From Alphaproteobacteria bacterium (GTDB lineage Bacteria; Pseudomonadota; Alphaproteobacteria; TMED109): 64,000 bases of DNA. The notes beneath the pieces were generated by a model. It was not told the DNA's origin. It saw only the letters and a program-made list of their open reading frames with translations, and did not search any database. Below are positions 1 through 8,653 of the stretch, in pieces. The stretch spans positions 173,002-237,001 of the forward strand of contig JAJDWH010000033.1 of NCBI GenBank assembly GCA_022825705.1, read 5' to 3'. Numbering within the stretch: the first letter of the stretch is position 1; each line of letters opens with the position of its first letter. The translations under genes were made by a program, and so were the position numbers.

Positions 1-1590
<1,590 letters not shown>

Positions 1591-1738
1591 ATGGGACTCG
1601 GCGAATGGATGCTCGGACGCGAGCTACCGTGCGGGGCTGAGCACCGGGCCGCGTCTCCCATCTCCAGACGATCACGCTGGTACCGTGTTCGCTGGGCCGA
1701 CCGGGCCATTCCGGCCAGCCGAGGTGTCTGAACCTGCG

Positions 1739-2296
1739 TTACCCGCACTGCACAAAGAACAGTGCCCACGGCCACATGTTCTCTTCCTCTTCCGTGGCCG
1801 GACGATCGCCCGGCGGATCGAACACCAGCCAGAGCGGTCCTCGTCCCCCAATGTCGTGGGGTCGACCATTGGCCCGGGTCGCCAGCACCCAGTTCCGCGC
1901 TCCGACCTCTTCTGCCGATATTTCCGTTGCGAACCCGTCGAGGGCCAGGGTGCGAAGTGATCCGCCGCTGCAGCCGGCTGCCTTCAGGACGTCTGTCAGC
2001 AATGGCCCGGAGAAGGCGATGGGACCGTGCCAGTCTTTGAACGCGATCCGTATCTCCGTCACTCCGAGGTCTTCCAGCATGGCTCGATCGAACACGACTG
2101 CCTTGTCGAACGTCTGGTCGTGATACCTGAAGAAGGCATCGTTGCTCTCGTCGAACGCTGACCGGTTAGTGACGGAAACGCTGCCCGCCACCGTGAGTAT
2201 CACCGGGCCCGTCGGCGACTTCATATCGGCAGCAAATGTCATCTGGGCAAACCCGAGTATCAGCAAGGTTGATACGAAGACAGGAAGTGCTCTCAC
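1739..2296 (-). CDS. Small exported protein with a degenerate molybdopterin-oxidoreductase (SUOX-like) fold
   Basis: The GTG at 2296 is chosen as start because an AGGAG-type ribosome site lies about 8 bases upstream and the N-terminus then reads as a signal peptide (VRALPVFVSTLLILGFAQ, cut after TFAA). This gives 185 aa. The mature part follows the Oxidored_molyb outline: LTVAGSV near the start, a strand ending in FKDWHGPIAFSG, then LLTDVLKAAG, LALDGFATEIS and RGPLWLVFDP. The Cys that ligates molybdenum in true sulfite-oxidase-fold enzymes is not at its usual place before the WxG segment. The single Cys lies later, in AAGCSGG. It is therefore probably a cofactor-free periplasmic relative of unknown role. 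Family assignment is moderate; function is unknown. Confidence 0.7.
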   Translation of the reverse strand: MRALPVFVSTLLILGFAQMTFAADMKSPTGPVILTVAGSVSVTNRSAFDESNDAFFRYHDQTFDKAVVFDRAMLEDLGVTEIRIAFKDWHGPIAFSGPLLTDVLKAAGCSGGSLRTLALDGFATEISAEEVGARNWVLATRANGRPHDIGGRGPLWLVFDPPGDRPATEEEENMWPWALFFVQCG

Positions 2297-2887
2297 GGAA
2301 CGCTCCTTTCCGAAACACGAATCGCGGGCTCGAAGATGACTTGAACCTATAGCAGGCGCAGGATTGTCTGGGCACGATGCCTGTGTGGGGCGCCGGTATG
2401 CGGGCCGGCTCAAACGGGTGTCCGCGAAGCTGCCGCTCCCGGCTAGGTCGAGGCACGATTCCGCCGTTCATCGAGCCCTTTCAGTCGAGGGATGAACCGA
2501 GACTGCGTGCCCATCTGACCGATCCGCTCCAACGACCGGCATGGTCAGACAAGCTATCGGGATGCCGTTACGGTCATGAAAGATTCTGGAGGAATGTTTA
2601 TAAACAGTTAGATGGATACTCATTCGAAGAATGCAGAGAAGAGCTGTCCGGACGAGAATTGGTGGCGATAGCAGCGTGGTGAAGCGAGGCGGGCATGGAA
2701 TTGCCGGCGTGCTTGCAGCAAGCTTGCTGCGGAAGCAGGGGCCGGCACGCTACGGATCGGCGGGATCGTTCATGTCATCGGCAGACTGGTGCAACGGGAT
2801 AGGGGGTGTTGGACATCTTCTGCACGTCGGGATCCGATGGTAGAATTTGCAATGGTCGATCGCGCATCGTTTTCAGGCGATTGCCGG
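2297..2887. other. Gene-free region upstream of the tRNA-Leu pair
   Basis: About 590 bases with no convincing gene: the open frames here lack ribosome sites and resemble no family. The only structure seen is a perfect 16-bp palindrome at 2715-2730 (GCAGCAAGCTTGCTGC) of unknown meaning. Confidence 0.5.
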
Positions 2888-2916
2888 TTGACGGTGCTAT
2901 GGCCATTGCCTAGGTT
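2888..2916 (+). promoter_or_regulatory. Probable sigma-70-type promoter of the tRNA-Leu pair
   Basis: TTGACG (2888-2893) and TAGGTT (2911-2916) are separated by 17 bases and end 11 bases before the first tRNA base, which is where a stable-RNA promoter is expected. Seen by eye only. Confidence 0.45.
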
Positions 2917-2927
2917 CGACCGGGCCT

Positions 2928-3014
2928 GCGGCCGTGGCGGAACTGGTAGACGCGCAGCGTTGAGGGCGCTGTGGAGGAAACTCCGTGGAGGTTCGAGTCC
3001 TCTCGGCCGCACCA
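2928..3014 (+). tRNA. tRNA-Leu (GAG)
   Basis: Class II tRNA of 87 nt including an encoded CCA. Acceptor arms GCGGCCG (2928-2934) and CGGCCGC (3004-3010) pair. The anticodon stem CAGCG/CGCTG encloses loop TTGAGGG with anticodon GAG at 2962-2964. A long variable arm and the TTCGAGT T-loop are present. It decodes CUC and CUU leucine codons. It lies 21 bases before a second leucine tRNA, so the two are probably one transcript. Confidence 0.95.
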
Positions 3015-3035
3015 CTTGCCGGGTGCGGCGTGCAG

Positions 3036-3122
3036 GCGGCTGTGGCGGAATTGGCAGACGCGCTGGCTTCAGGTGCCAGTGGGGGCAACCCCGTGGAGGT
3101 TCGAGTCCTCTCAGCCGCACCA
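3036..3122 (+). tRNA. tRNA-Leu (CAG)
   Basis: Class II tRNA of 87 nt with encoded CCA. Acceptor arms GCGGCTG (3036-3042) and CAGCCGC (3112-3118) pair. The anticodon stem CTGGC/GCCAG holds loop TTCAGGT with anticodon CAG at 3070-3072, which reads CUG. Its T-arm is identical to that of the upstream tRNA-Leu (GAG). It ends 29 bases before the probable start of the NlpD-like gene, so read-through into that gene is possible. Confidence 0.95.
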
Positions 3123-3151
3123 CGCTGTTGCATGCCTCAGGCCGATCAGCC

Positions 3152-4207
3152 GTGATTAGCCGGGGTATCGCCTTGTGTCTCGCGGCCTTCCTCCTTGCCG
3201 CATGCGCTCGTAATGCGCCGCCGGCGCCCGTCGTATCTGACCGACCCGGTGCGGGCGGCCAGGAAGCGTCCCAGTCCAGCCCGGCCGGCGAGGCAGCCGC
3301 GGCGGGAACCGTAATCGTCAAGCGAGGCGACACCTACTCCGAGATTGCCGAGACGCACGGGGTGTCGACGCGGGCGCTCATCGAAATCAACGGCGCGAAA
3401 CCCCCGTACACGATCTATCCCGGCGACGTCCTGCGCCTGCCGCAGCCGCGGATCTACACCGTTGCAGAAGGTGACAACGCGACCAAGATCGCCCGCTGTC
3501 ACGGCGTGGACATCTGGTCGCTGGTGCAGCTGAACAAGCTGAAGCACCCCTACCGATTGTCGGTCGGAAGCAAGCTGCGCATTCCCCGCCGAATCCGCAC
3601 CCCGCACTGCCCGGAGGAACGCACGCAGGTCGTGGGAACCGTGCCGGCGGCACCGGCAGCGCCGGCAGAGTCCGCCGCCGGGGCGGCTCCGGTTCCGGCC
3701 ATGACCCCTGGAGCTGTAGCCGCCATTCCCGACCCGACCGTGCCGGCGGTACCGGCAGCACCGGCTCCCGAGGGCGCGGCACCGGCGGTGCCGCCGGCCC
3801 CGGCTCCCGCCAGACAGAGTGTCGGCAGCGCCAAGTTCCTGTGGCCCGCCGAGGGGCAAATCGCTTCGCGCTTCGGAACGAAATCAGGAGGGCTCAAGAA
3901 CGACGGCATCAACATCGCCGCCCCCGCAGGGAGCCCGGTGCGCGCCACGGCGGACGGGACGGTGGCGTACGCCGGGAATGAGCTTCAGGCCTACGGCAAC
4001 CTGGTCCTCATCAAGCATGAGGGAGGATGGATGTCGGCGTACGCGCACAATCAGGAACTGAAGGTCACGCGTGGTGACCGGGTGCTGCAAGGTCAGACGA
4101 TCGCGCAGGTGGGCCAGACGGGAAACGTGCCCAACCCGCAGGTGCACTTTGAGCTACGAACCGGGCAGGGAAGGCCGGTCGACCCGCTCAAGCACCTTGG
4201 AAAGTAG
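3152..4207 (+). CDS. nlpD: NlpD-like lipoprotein with two LysM domains and a degenerate LytM/M23 domain
   Basis: The frame runs back through both tRNAs, so the start must be internal. GTG at 3152 gives a clean lipoprotein signal with lipobox LAAC (Cys18), for 351 aa. LysM domains cover about residues 52-97 and 101-146 and bind peptidoglycan. A long Ala/Pro linker follows, then a LytM (M23) domain at about 235-345. Two zinc-site positions are altered: GxHxGxD reads LKNDGINI, and the final HxHFE reads PQVHFE. The domain is thus probably non-catalytic, as in E. coli NlpD and EnvC, which activate cell-wall amidases at division. Location next to the DUF815 ATPase and yajC-secDF matches the usual alphaproteobacterial order. 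The exact start is uncertain. Confidence 0.85.
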   Translation: MISRGIALCLAAFLLAACARNAPPAPVVSDRPGAGGQEASQSSPAGEAAAAGTVIVKRGDTYSEIAETHGVSTRALIEINGAKPPYTIYPGDVLRLPQPRIYTVAEGDNATKIARCHGVDIWSLVQLNKLKHPYRLSVGSKLRIPRRIRTPHCPEERTQVVGTVPAAPAAPAESAAGAAPVPAMTPGAVAAIPDPTVPAVPAAPAPEGAAPAVPPAPAPARQSVGSAKFLWPAEGQIASRFGTKSGGLKNDGINIAAPAGSPVRATADGTVAYAGNELQAYGNLVLIKHEGGWMSAYAHNQELKVTRGDRVLQGQTIAQVGQTGNVPNPQVHFELRTGQGRPVDPLKHLGK

Positions 4208-4212
4208 CGGGA

Positions 4213-5073
4213 TCAGGGCAGCGCGATTCTCAGCTGTCCCGCCCGGTCCTGAATGAACTGCCAGGCCACCCGACCGGAACGGGCACCACGGGTGACGGAC
4301 CACTCAAGCGCCGCGCGGCGCAGCGAATCGTCCGTGGGCAGTCCGTAGTAGGCGGCGTAGCCCATGACGATTTCGAGGTAATCGCCCTGGGAACAGGAAT
4401 GAAACCCGAGCCACAAGCCGAACCGGTCGCTCATGGAGACCTTTTCCTCGACCGCTTCCGAGGGGCTGATTGAGGTCGAGCGCTCGTTTTCGATCATGGA
4501 CCGGGCCATCAGGTGGCGCCGGTTGGATGTAGCGTAGAACAAGGTGTTCGCGGGGCGACCTTCCACGCCTCCCTCCAGCATGGCTTTCAGCGACCGATAC
4601 GAAGCATCGCTCGCTTCAAACGACAGGTCGTCGCAGAACAGTACGTAGCGTTCGGGCCTGGGGCGCAAGGCTTGAAGAAGTGCGGGAAGCGTTTCAATGT
4701 CCTCGCGTGCGATCTCGACCAGCCGCAGCGGATCCCGGGCCCGGTCGGCGTTCACCGTAGCGTGCACGGCCTTGACCAGTGAACTCTTGCCGGTTCCACG
4801 GGCACCCCACAGCAGGGCATTGTTCGCTGGGAACCCGTCCGCGAATCGGCGGGTATTCTCGAGGAGGATGGAGCGGGCGCGGTCGATCCCGCGAAGCAGT
4901 TCAAGGGGAATCCGGTTCACGTCCGGAACTGGTCGCAGGCACTGCGCCTTCCCGTCCCAAAGGAACGCATCGTGGTCGGTATCGGGTACCGCCGCTTCCG
5001 GGGGCGGTGCCAGGCGCTCCAGCGCATCGGCCACCCTTTGCAGGAGCCCGTCCTGAGATTCTGCGTTGTTCAA
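4213..5073 (-). CDS. DUF815-family P-loop ATPase
   Basis: AAA+-like ATPase of unknown role, about 286 aa, usually found beside nlpD and yajC in Alphaproteobacteria. From the TTG at 5073 the Walker A GARGTGKSS is at residues 90-98 and the Walker B YVLFCDDLS near 143-150. A sensor-like segment ATSNRRHLM and the family-typical MSDRFGLWLGF follow. The frame stays open upstream to 5268, but that extension is low-complexity and runs into the yajC promoter. TTG at 5073, preceded by a weak GGAA, fits the family length best. It converges on the NlpD-like gene, with 5 bases between the stops. Family certain, start uncertain. Confidence 0.85.
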   Translation of the reverse strand: MNNAESQDGLLQRVADALERLAPPPEAAVPDTDHDAFLWDGKAQCLRPVPDVNRIPLELLRGIDRARSILLENTRRFADGFPANNALLWGARGTGKSSLVKAVHATVNADRARDPLRLVEIAREDIETLPALLQALRPRPERYVLFCDDLSFEASDASYRSLKAMLEGGVEGRPANTLFYATSNRRHLMARSMIENERSTSISPSEAVEEKVSMSDRFGLWLGFHSCSQGDYLEIVMGYAAYYGLPTDDSLRRAALEWSVTRGARSGRVAWQFIQDRAGQLRIALP

Positions 5074-5225
5074 TGTGCGTGTTCCGGGATTTCGGCCCGC
5101 CACGAACACCGCGGCCCCGACCGAGCGCGGGGGTAGGGCAGCGAAACGTCGTTCGCAAGGACTCAGGGCCGAGTCGGGGCACGAGCATAACCCAATGCCG
5201 GGACGCCGGCTCCCGCTGGAACCGG

Positions 5226-5255
5226 TTGCGGCGGTGCAGGCCGCGCCTGTATAGT
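5226..5255 (+). promoter_or_regulatory. Probable promoter of the yajC-secD-secF operon
   Basis: TTGCGG (5226-5231) and TATAGT (5250-5255) with 18-base spacing lie 30 bases before the yajC start codon. This is a good match to the sigma-70 consensus, judged by eye. Confidence 0.5.
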
Positions 5256-5284
5256 CTGCGCCTTCCATTTAGGAGTGGTCGCAA

Positions 5285-5641
5285 ATGCTCATCGCGCCGG
5301 CGTTTGCCCAAGGCGCGTCCGCTGACGGCGGAAGCTCCTTCTTGATCCAGCTGTTGCCGCTGGTCCTGATCTTCGCCGTCTTCTATTTCTTGCTGATCCG
5401 GCCGCAGCAGAAGCGCCTGAAGGAGCACAAGGCCATGGTTGCCGCCGTCAAGCGCGGAGACCAGGTCGTGACGGCGGGTGGAGTCAAGGGACGTGTGACC
5501 TACATCGACGACGACCAGACCATTTCCGTCGAGATTGCGCCAGACATCACCGTGAAGGTGGTGCGGGATACGCTGTCCCAGGTAGTACCGAAAGGCGGCT
5601 CTTCCGCGTCCGGCCAAACCCAGTCACCAGCCAAGTCTTGA
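5285..5641 (+). CDS. yajC: Preprotein translocase subunit YajC
   Basis: Small inner-membrane accessory of SecDF-YidC, 118 aa. It has one membrane segment (about residues 19-37, SFLIQLLPLVLIFAVFYF) followed directly by the family hallmark LLIRPQQKRLKEH, then a soluble beta domain with GDQVVTAGGVKGRV. The ATG at 5285 has AGGAG 8 bases upstream, and a good promoter sits just before it. It is the first gene of an operon with secD (34-base gap) and secF. Confidence 0.95.
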   Translation: MLIAPAFAQGASADGGSSFLIQLLPLVLIFAVFYFLLIRPQQKRLKEHKAMVAAVKRGDQVVTAGGVKGRVTYIDDDQTISVEIAPDITVKVVRDTLSQVVPKGGSSASGQTQSPAKS

Positions 5642-5675
5642 GCGGTATGCGCCGCCTGTCACGAGGAATCCCGGC

Positions 5676-7232
5676 GTGATTCACGTACCGCGCTGGCAGA
5701 TTGCCGTCGCCGTCATTGCCGTGGTCTTCGCCGTTGTGTATTCGGCGCCTAACTTTCTTCCCTCGTCGGTTTCCTGGCTGCCGGGCGATCCTGTCCGGCT
5801 TGGATTGGACCTGCAGGGAGGATCGCATCTTCTCCTCAGGGTCGATTCGGACGTGGTGCTGGAGGAGCGGCTCGAATCCGTGCTGGACGAGATCCGGACC
5901 CGGTATCGGGCCGCTGGTATCGGGTACACGGACATCGGTGTCAGGCAGCTGACCGGAGGACTGACGCTGACGGATCCGGCGCAGGGGGAACAGGCGCAGG
6001 AGCTGGCCGAGGAGGCCGACGAAACGCTTGAGATCGACGTCGAAAGCAGCGGACGGATGACGTTCCGACTTGATTCCAATGCGGAAAAGGAACTGCGCAT
6101 CTCCGCGCTGTCGCAGTCGCAGGAGGTGATCCGCCGCCGGATCGACGAGACGGGCACCAACGAGCCCACGATTCAGCGCCAGGGCGACGACCGCATTCTT
6201 GTGCAGCTGCCGGGTGTCGATGACCCCGAACGAATCAAGCGTCTCCTGGGCCAGACCGCCAAGATGAACTTCCGCATGGTCGACGAGACCGCCTCGATCC
6301 CGGAGGCGGTGGCGGGGCGCGTGCCGCCCGGGTCCGAGCTCCTTTATGAGGATGACGGGTCAGAACAGGGCATCCCGATCGTGGTTCGGCGCCGCGTCGG
6401 CGTGAGCGGTGACAATCTGGTTGGCGCGGCGCCGGTGATCGACCAGAACAACCAGCCGGTCGTGAGCCTTCGGTTCGACGCCGCTGGAGCCCGACGTTTC
6501 GGCGACTTGACCACGGAGAATGTCGGCCGCCGCTTTGCGATCGTGCTTGATGGACGCGTCATCAGCGCTCCCGTCATTCGCGAGCCGATTCCGGGCGGTA
6601 GTGGGCAGATCTCAGGCAACTTCACGTTTGAGACCGCCAGTGATCTGGCCCTCCTGCTGAGGGCTGGTGCATTGCCGGCGCCGCTGGTGATCTTGGAGGA
6701 ACGCACGGTCGGCCCAAGTCTTGGACGCGATTCGATCGCTGCTGGGACCTTGGCCGGTCAGGTCGCGCTGTTGCTGGTGATCATTTACATGGTCGCGGTC
6801 TACGGTTTGTTCGGCGTGGCTGCCGACATTGCGCTGGCGGTGAATATCGCCCTCCTTCTCGGAATTCTGTCGGCGCTCGGAGCGACCCTGACGTTGCCGG
6901 GTATCGCCGGAATCGCGCTGACGATCGGGATGGCGGTGGATGCGAACGTGCTGATCTTCGAGCGCATCCGTGAGGAGACGCGGCGGGGACGATCACCGGT
7001 GTCCGCAATCGATACTGGTTACCGCCAGGCACTGCGTGCCATCATCGATGCGAACGTCACGACGCTGATTGCCGCGCTCGTGCTGTTCCAGATGGGTTCA
7101 GGGCCGATTCGCGGGTTCGCGGTCACGCTTGCGGTGGGTGTGTTCACGACCATGTTCTGCTCGTTGATCATCAGTCGACTGCTGGTGCTGGCGTGGCTCA
7201 GCCGTACTCGCCCCCAGGTCCTGAAGGTTTGA
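5676..7232 (+). CDS. secD: Protein translocase subunit SecD
   Basis: Inner-membrane RND-type protein that uses the proton gradient to pull exported proteins through SecYEG; 518 aa. It has an N-terminal membrane segment (about residues 8-28), then LGLDLQGGSHLLL, a large periplasmic P1 region, and five C-terminal membrane segments. The conserved GMAVDANVLIFERIREE marks SecD. The GTG start at 5676 is supported by GAGGA 8 bases upstream. It is followed 13 bases later by secF. Confidence 0.96.
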   Translation: MIHVPRWQIAVAVIAVVFAVVYSAPNFLPSSVSWLPGDPVRLGLDLQGGSHLLLRVDSDVVLEERLESVLDEIRTRYRAAGIGYTDIGVRQLTGGLTLTDPAQGEQAQELAEEADETLEIDVESSGRMTFRLDSNAEKELRISALSQSQEVIRRRIDETGTNEPTIQRQGDDRILVQLPGVDDPERIKRLLGQTAKMNFRMVDETASIPEAVAGRVPPGSELLYEDDGSEQGIPIVVRRRVGVSGDNLVGAAPVIDQNNQPVVSLRFDAAGARRFGDLTTENVGRRFAIVLDGRVISAPVIREPIPGGSGQISGNFTFETASDLALLLRAGALPAPLVILEERTVGPSLGRDSIAAGTLAGQVALLLVIIYMVAVYGLFGVAADIALAVNIALLLGILSALGATLTLPGIAGIALTIGMAVDANVLIFERIREETRRGRSPVSAIDTGYRQALRAIIDANVTTLIAALVLFQMGSGPIRGFAVTLAVGVFTTMFCSLIISRLLVLAWLSRTRPQVLKV

Positions 7233-7245
7233 GAGGAACGCGATC

Positions 7246-8190
7246 ATGCGGCTCAGGCTGATTCCTGACGACACCACGCTGCAGATCATCCCGCTGCGCC
7301 GGCACGCGATGATCGGGTCGGTCGTGGCCATCGTGGCGTCCGCCGTGCTGTACGTGGCCATCGGGCTCAACTTCGGGATCGACTTCCGCGGCGGGATCCT
7401 GATCGAAGTCCGGATTCCGGAAGTACCGCAGGTCACCGAGGTGCGGGGCGCATTCGAGGGGGCCGGTCTCGGCGAGGTCGCCATCCAGGAGTTTGGCGAG
7501 GAGACCGACTTTCTGGTGCGAATCGAGCGGCAGCCGGGCGGGGACGAGGCACAGCAGGCCGCCGTCGAGACAGCTCGGTCGCATCTGGCAGCCGCATTCG
7601 GCGATGCCGTCGAGTATCGAAGGGTGGAGTTTGTCGGCCCGACCGTCAGCCAGGACCTCCTCCGTGGCGGCGCCATCGCGGTGCTGCTCGCCGTCGTGGC
7701 AATGCTCCTTTACATCATGTTCCGGTTTGAGATGGCGTTTGCGTGGGGAGCGGTTGTGGCGCTGGTCCACGACGTGATTCTCACGATCGGCGTGTTTTCA
7801 ATCACCGGGCTCGAATTCAATGTGGCCACGGTGGCGGCGCTGCTCCTCATTGTCGGCTACTCAATGAACGACACGGTTGTCGTTTATGACCGTGTTCGGG
7901 AAAACTTGAGGAAATACAAGAAGACAAGCCTTGATTTGGTGCTCAACCGGAGCATCAACGAGACCCTCTCGCGTACGGTCAACACCACGGTGACGACGAT
8001 AATGGCCCTGGGGGCGCTGATTCTGCTTGGCGGACCAGTGGTCCAGGACTTCAGTTTCGCCATGATCTGGGGGATCACTGTCGGCACCTATTCGTCCATT
8101 TTCCTCGCGGCACCGCTCCTGCTGACGTTCGGTGTGCGTCGGGGTGCGGAAACCCCGGGGCCGAAGGCTGAAGGTGAGAGGGCCGCCTGA
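7246..8190 (+). CDS. secF: Protein translocase subunit SecF
   Basis: Partner of SecD in the inner-membrane translocation motor; 314 aa, normal length. Visible hallmarks are NFGIDFRGGILIEVR in the first periplasmic segment and VGYSMNDTVVVYDRVREN in the membrane part, with six predicted membrane segments. The start ATG has a GAGAGGAACG ribosome site. Its last 17 bases overlap the Mth938-domain gene, the usual neighbour in Alphaproteobacteria. Confidence 0.96.
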   Translation: MRLRLIPDDTTLQIIPLRRHAMIGSVVAIVASAVLYVAIGLNFGIDFRGGILIEVRIPEVPQVTEVRGAFEGAGLGEVAIQEFGEETDFLVRIERQPGGDEAQQAAVETARSHLAAAFGDAVEYRRVEFVGPTVSQDLLRGGAIAVLLAVVAMLLYIMFRFEMAFAWGAVVALVHDVILTIGVFSITGLEFNVATVAALLLIVGYSMNDTVVVYDRVRENLRKYKKTSLDLVLNRSINETLSRTVNTTVTTIMALGALILLGGPVVQDFSFAMIWGITVGTYSSIFLAAPLLLTFGVRRGAETPGPKAEGERAA

Positions 8191-8578
8191 GGGAGACAGG
8201 GCGCTCGTCCGGGTAGACGGCTACGGACCCACCGGGTTCACGATATCGGGACGTCGGCATCAGGGACCCATCATTCTGCGCGCAGACGACGTGGTTACCT
8301 GGGCAAGCTTCGCCGAGTCCGGACTGGAGGCGGCGGCGGCCCGCGACCTGCTCGCCGATTTCCAGCCACCGGGAATCGTCCTGGTTGGAACGGGCCAACA
8401 AAGGGTCGTTCCCGATCCTTCGTTCCTGACGTGGTTTCGGGCACGCGGCTTCGAGCCCGAACTGATGGCCACCGGTGCCGCGTGTCGAACATGGAATGTG
8501 CTGGCCATGGAAGGCCGGGAGGTGATCGCCGGGCTCATCCCGTCAGGATGGGCCCCCACGCAGGACACGGAATCGTGA
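8174..8578 (+). CDS. Mth938-domain (NDUFAF3-like) protein
   Basis: Soluble protein of 134 aa in the DUF498/Mth938 family, related to the mitochondrial complex I assembly factor NDUFAF3. Conserved elements are GYGPTGFTISG, then PPGIVLVGTGQQ, the ATGAACRTWNVLAMEGR segment and a C-terminal AGLIP. The GTG at 8174 is preferred because the open frame upstream only repeats secF coding sequence. This start overlaps secF by 17 bases, implying coupled translation. The order secD-secF-Mth938 is standard in this class. The precise bacterial function is not established. Confidence 0.88.
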   Translation: MRGPPEGDRALVRVDGYGPTGFTISGRRHQGPIILRADDVVTWASFAESGLEAAAARDLLADFQPPGIVLVGTGQQRVVPDPSFLTWFRARGFEPELMATGAACRTWNVLAMEGREVIAGLIPSGWAPTQDTES

Positions 8579-8653
8579 GCCCGGCGCCGAGTCTGGCCGC
8601 GCTGTCGAACGGACCACGTCACCACGGGCCGTTGCGCGGCCGGGCCGCAGAGT

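Noticed and set aside
2789..3151. Open frame continuing upstream of the NlpD-like gene
   Set aside because: It runs through two well-formed tRNA genes, so it cannot be coding there; the start was placed after them.
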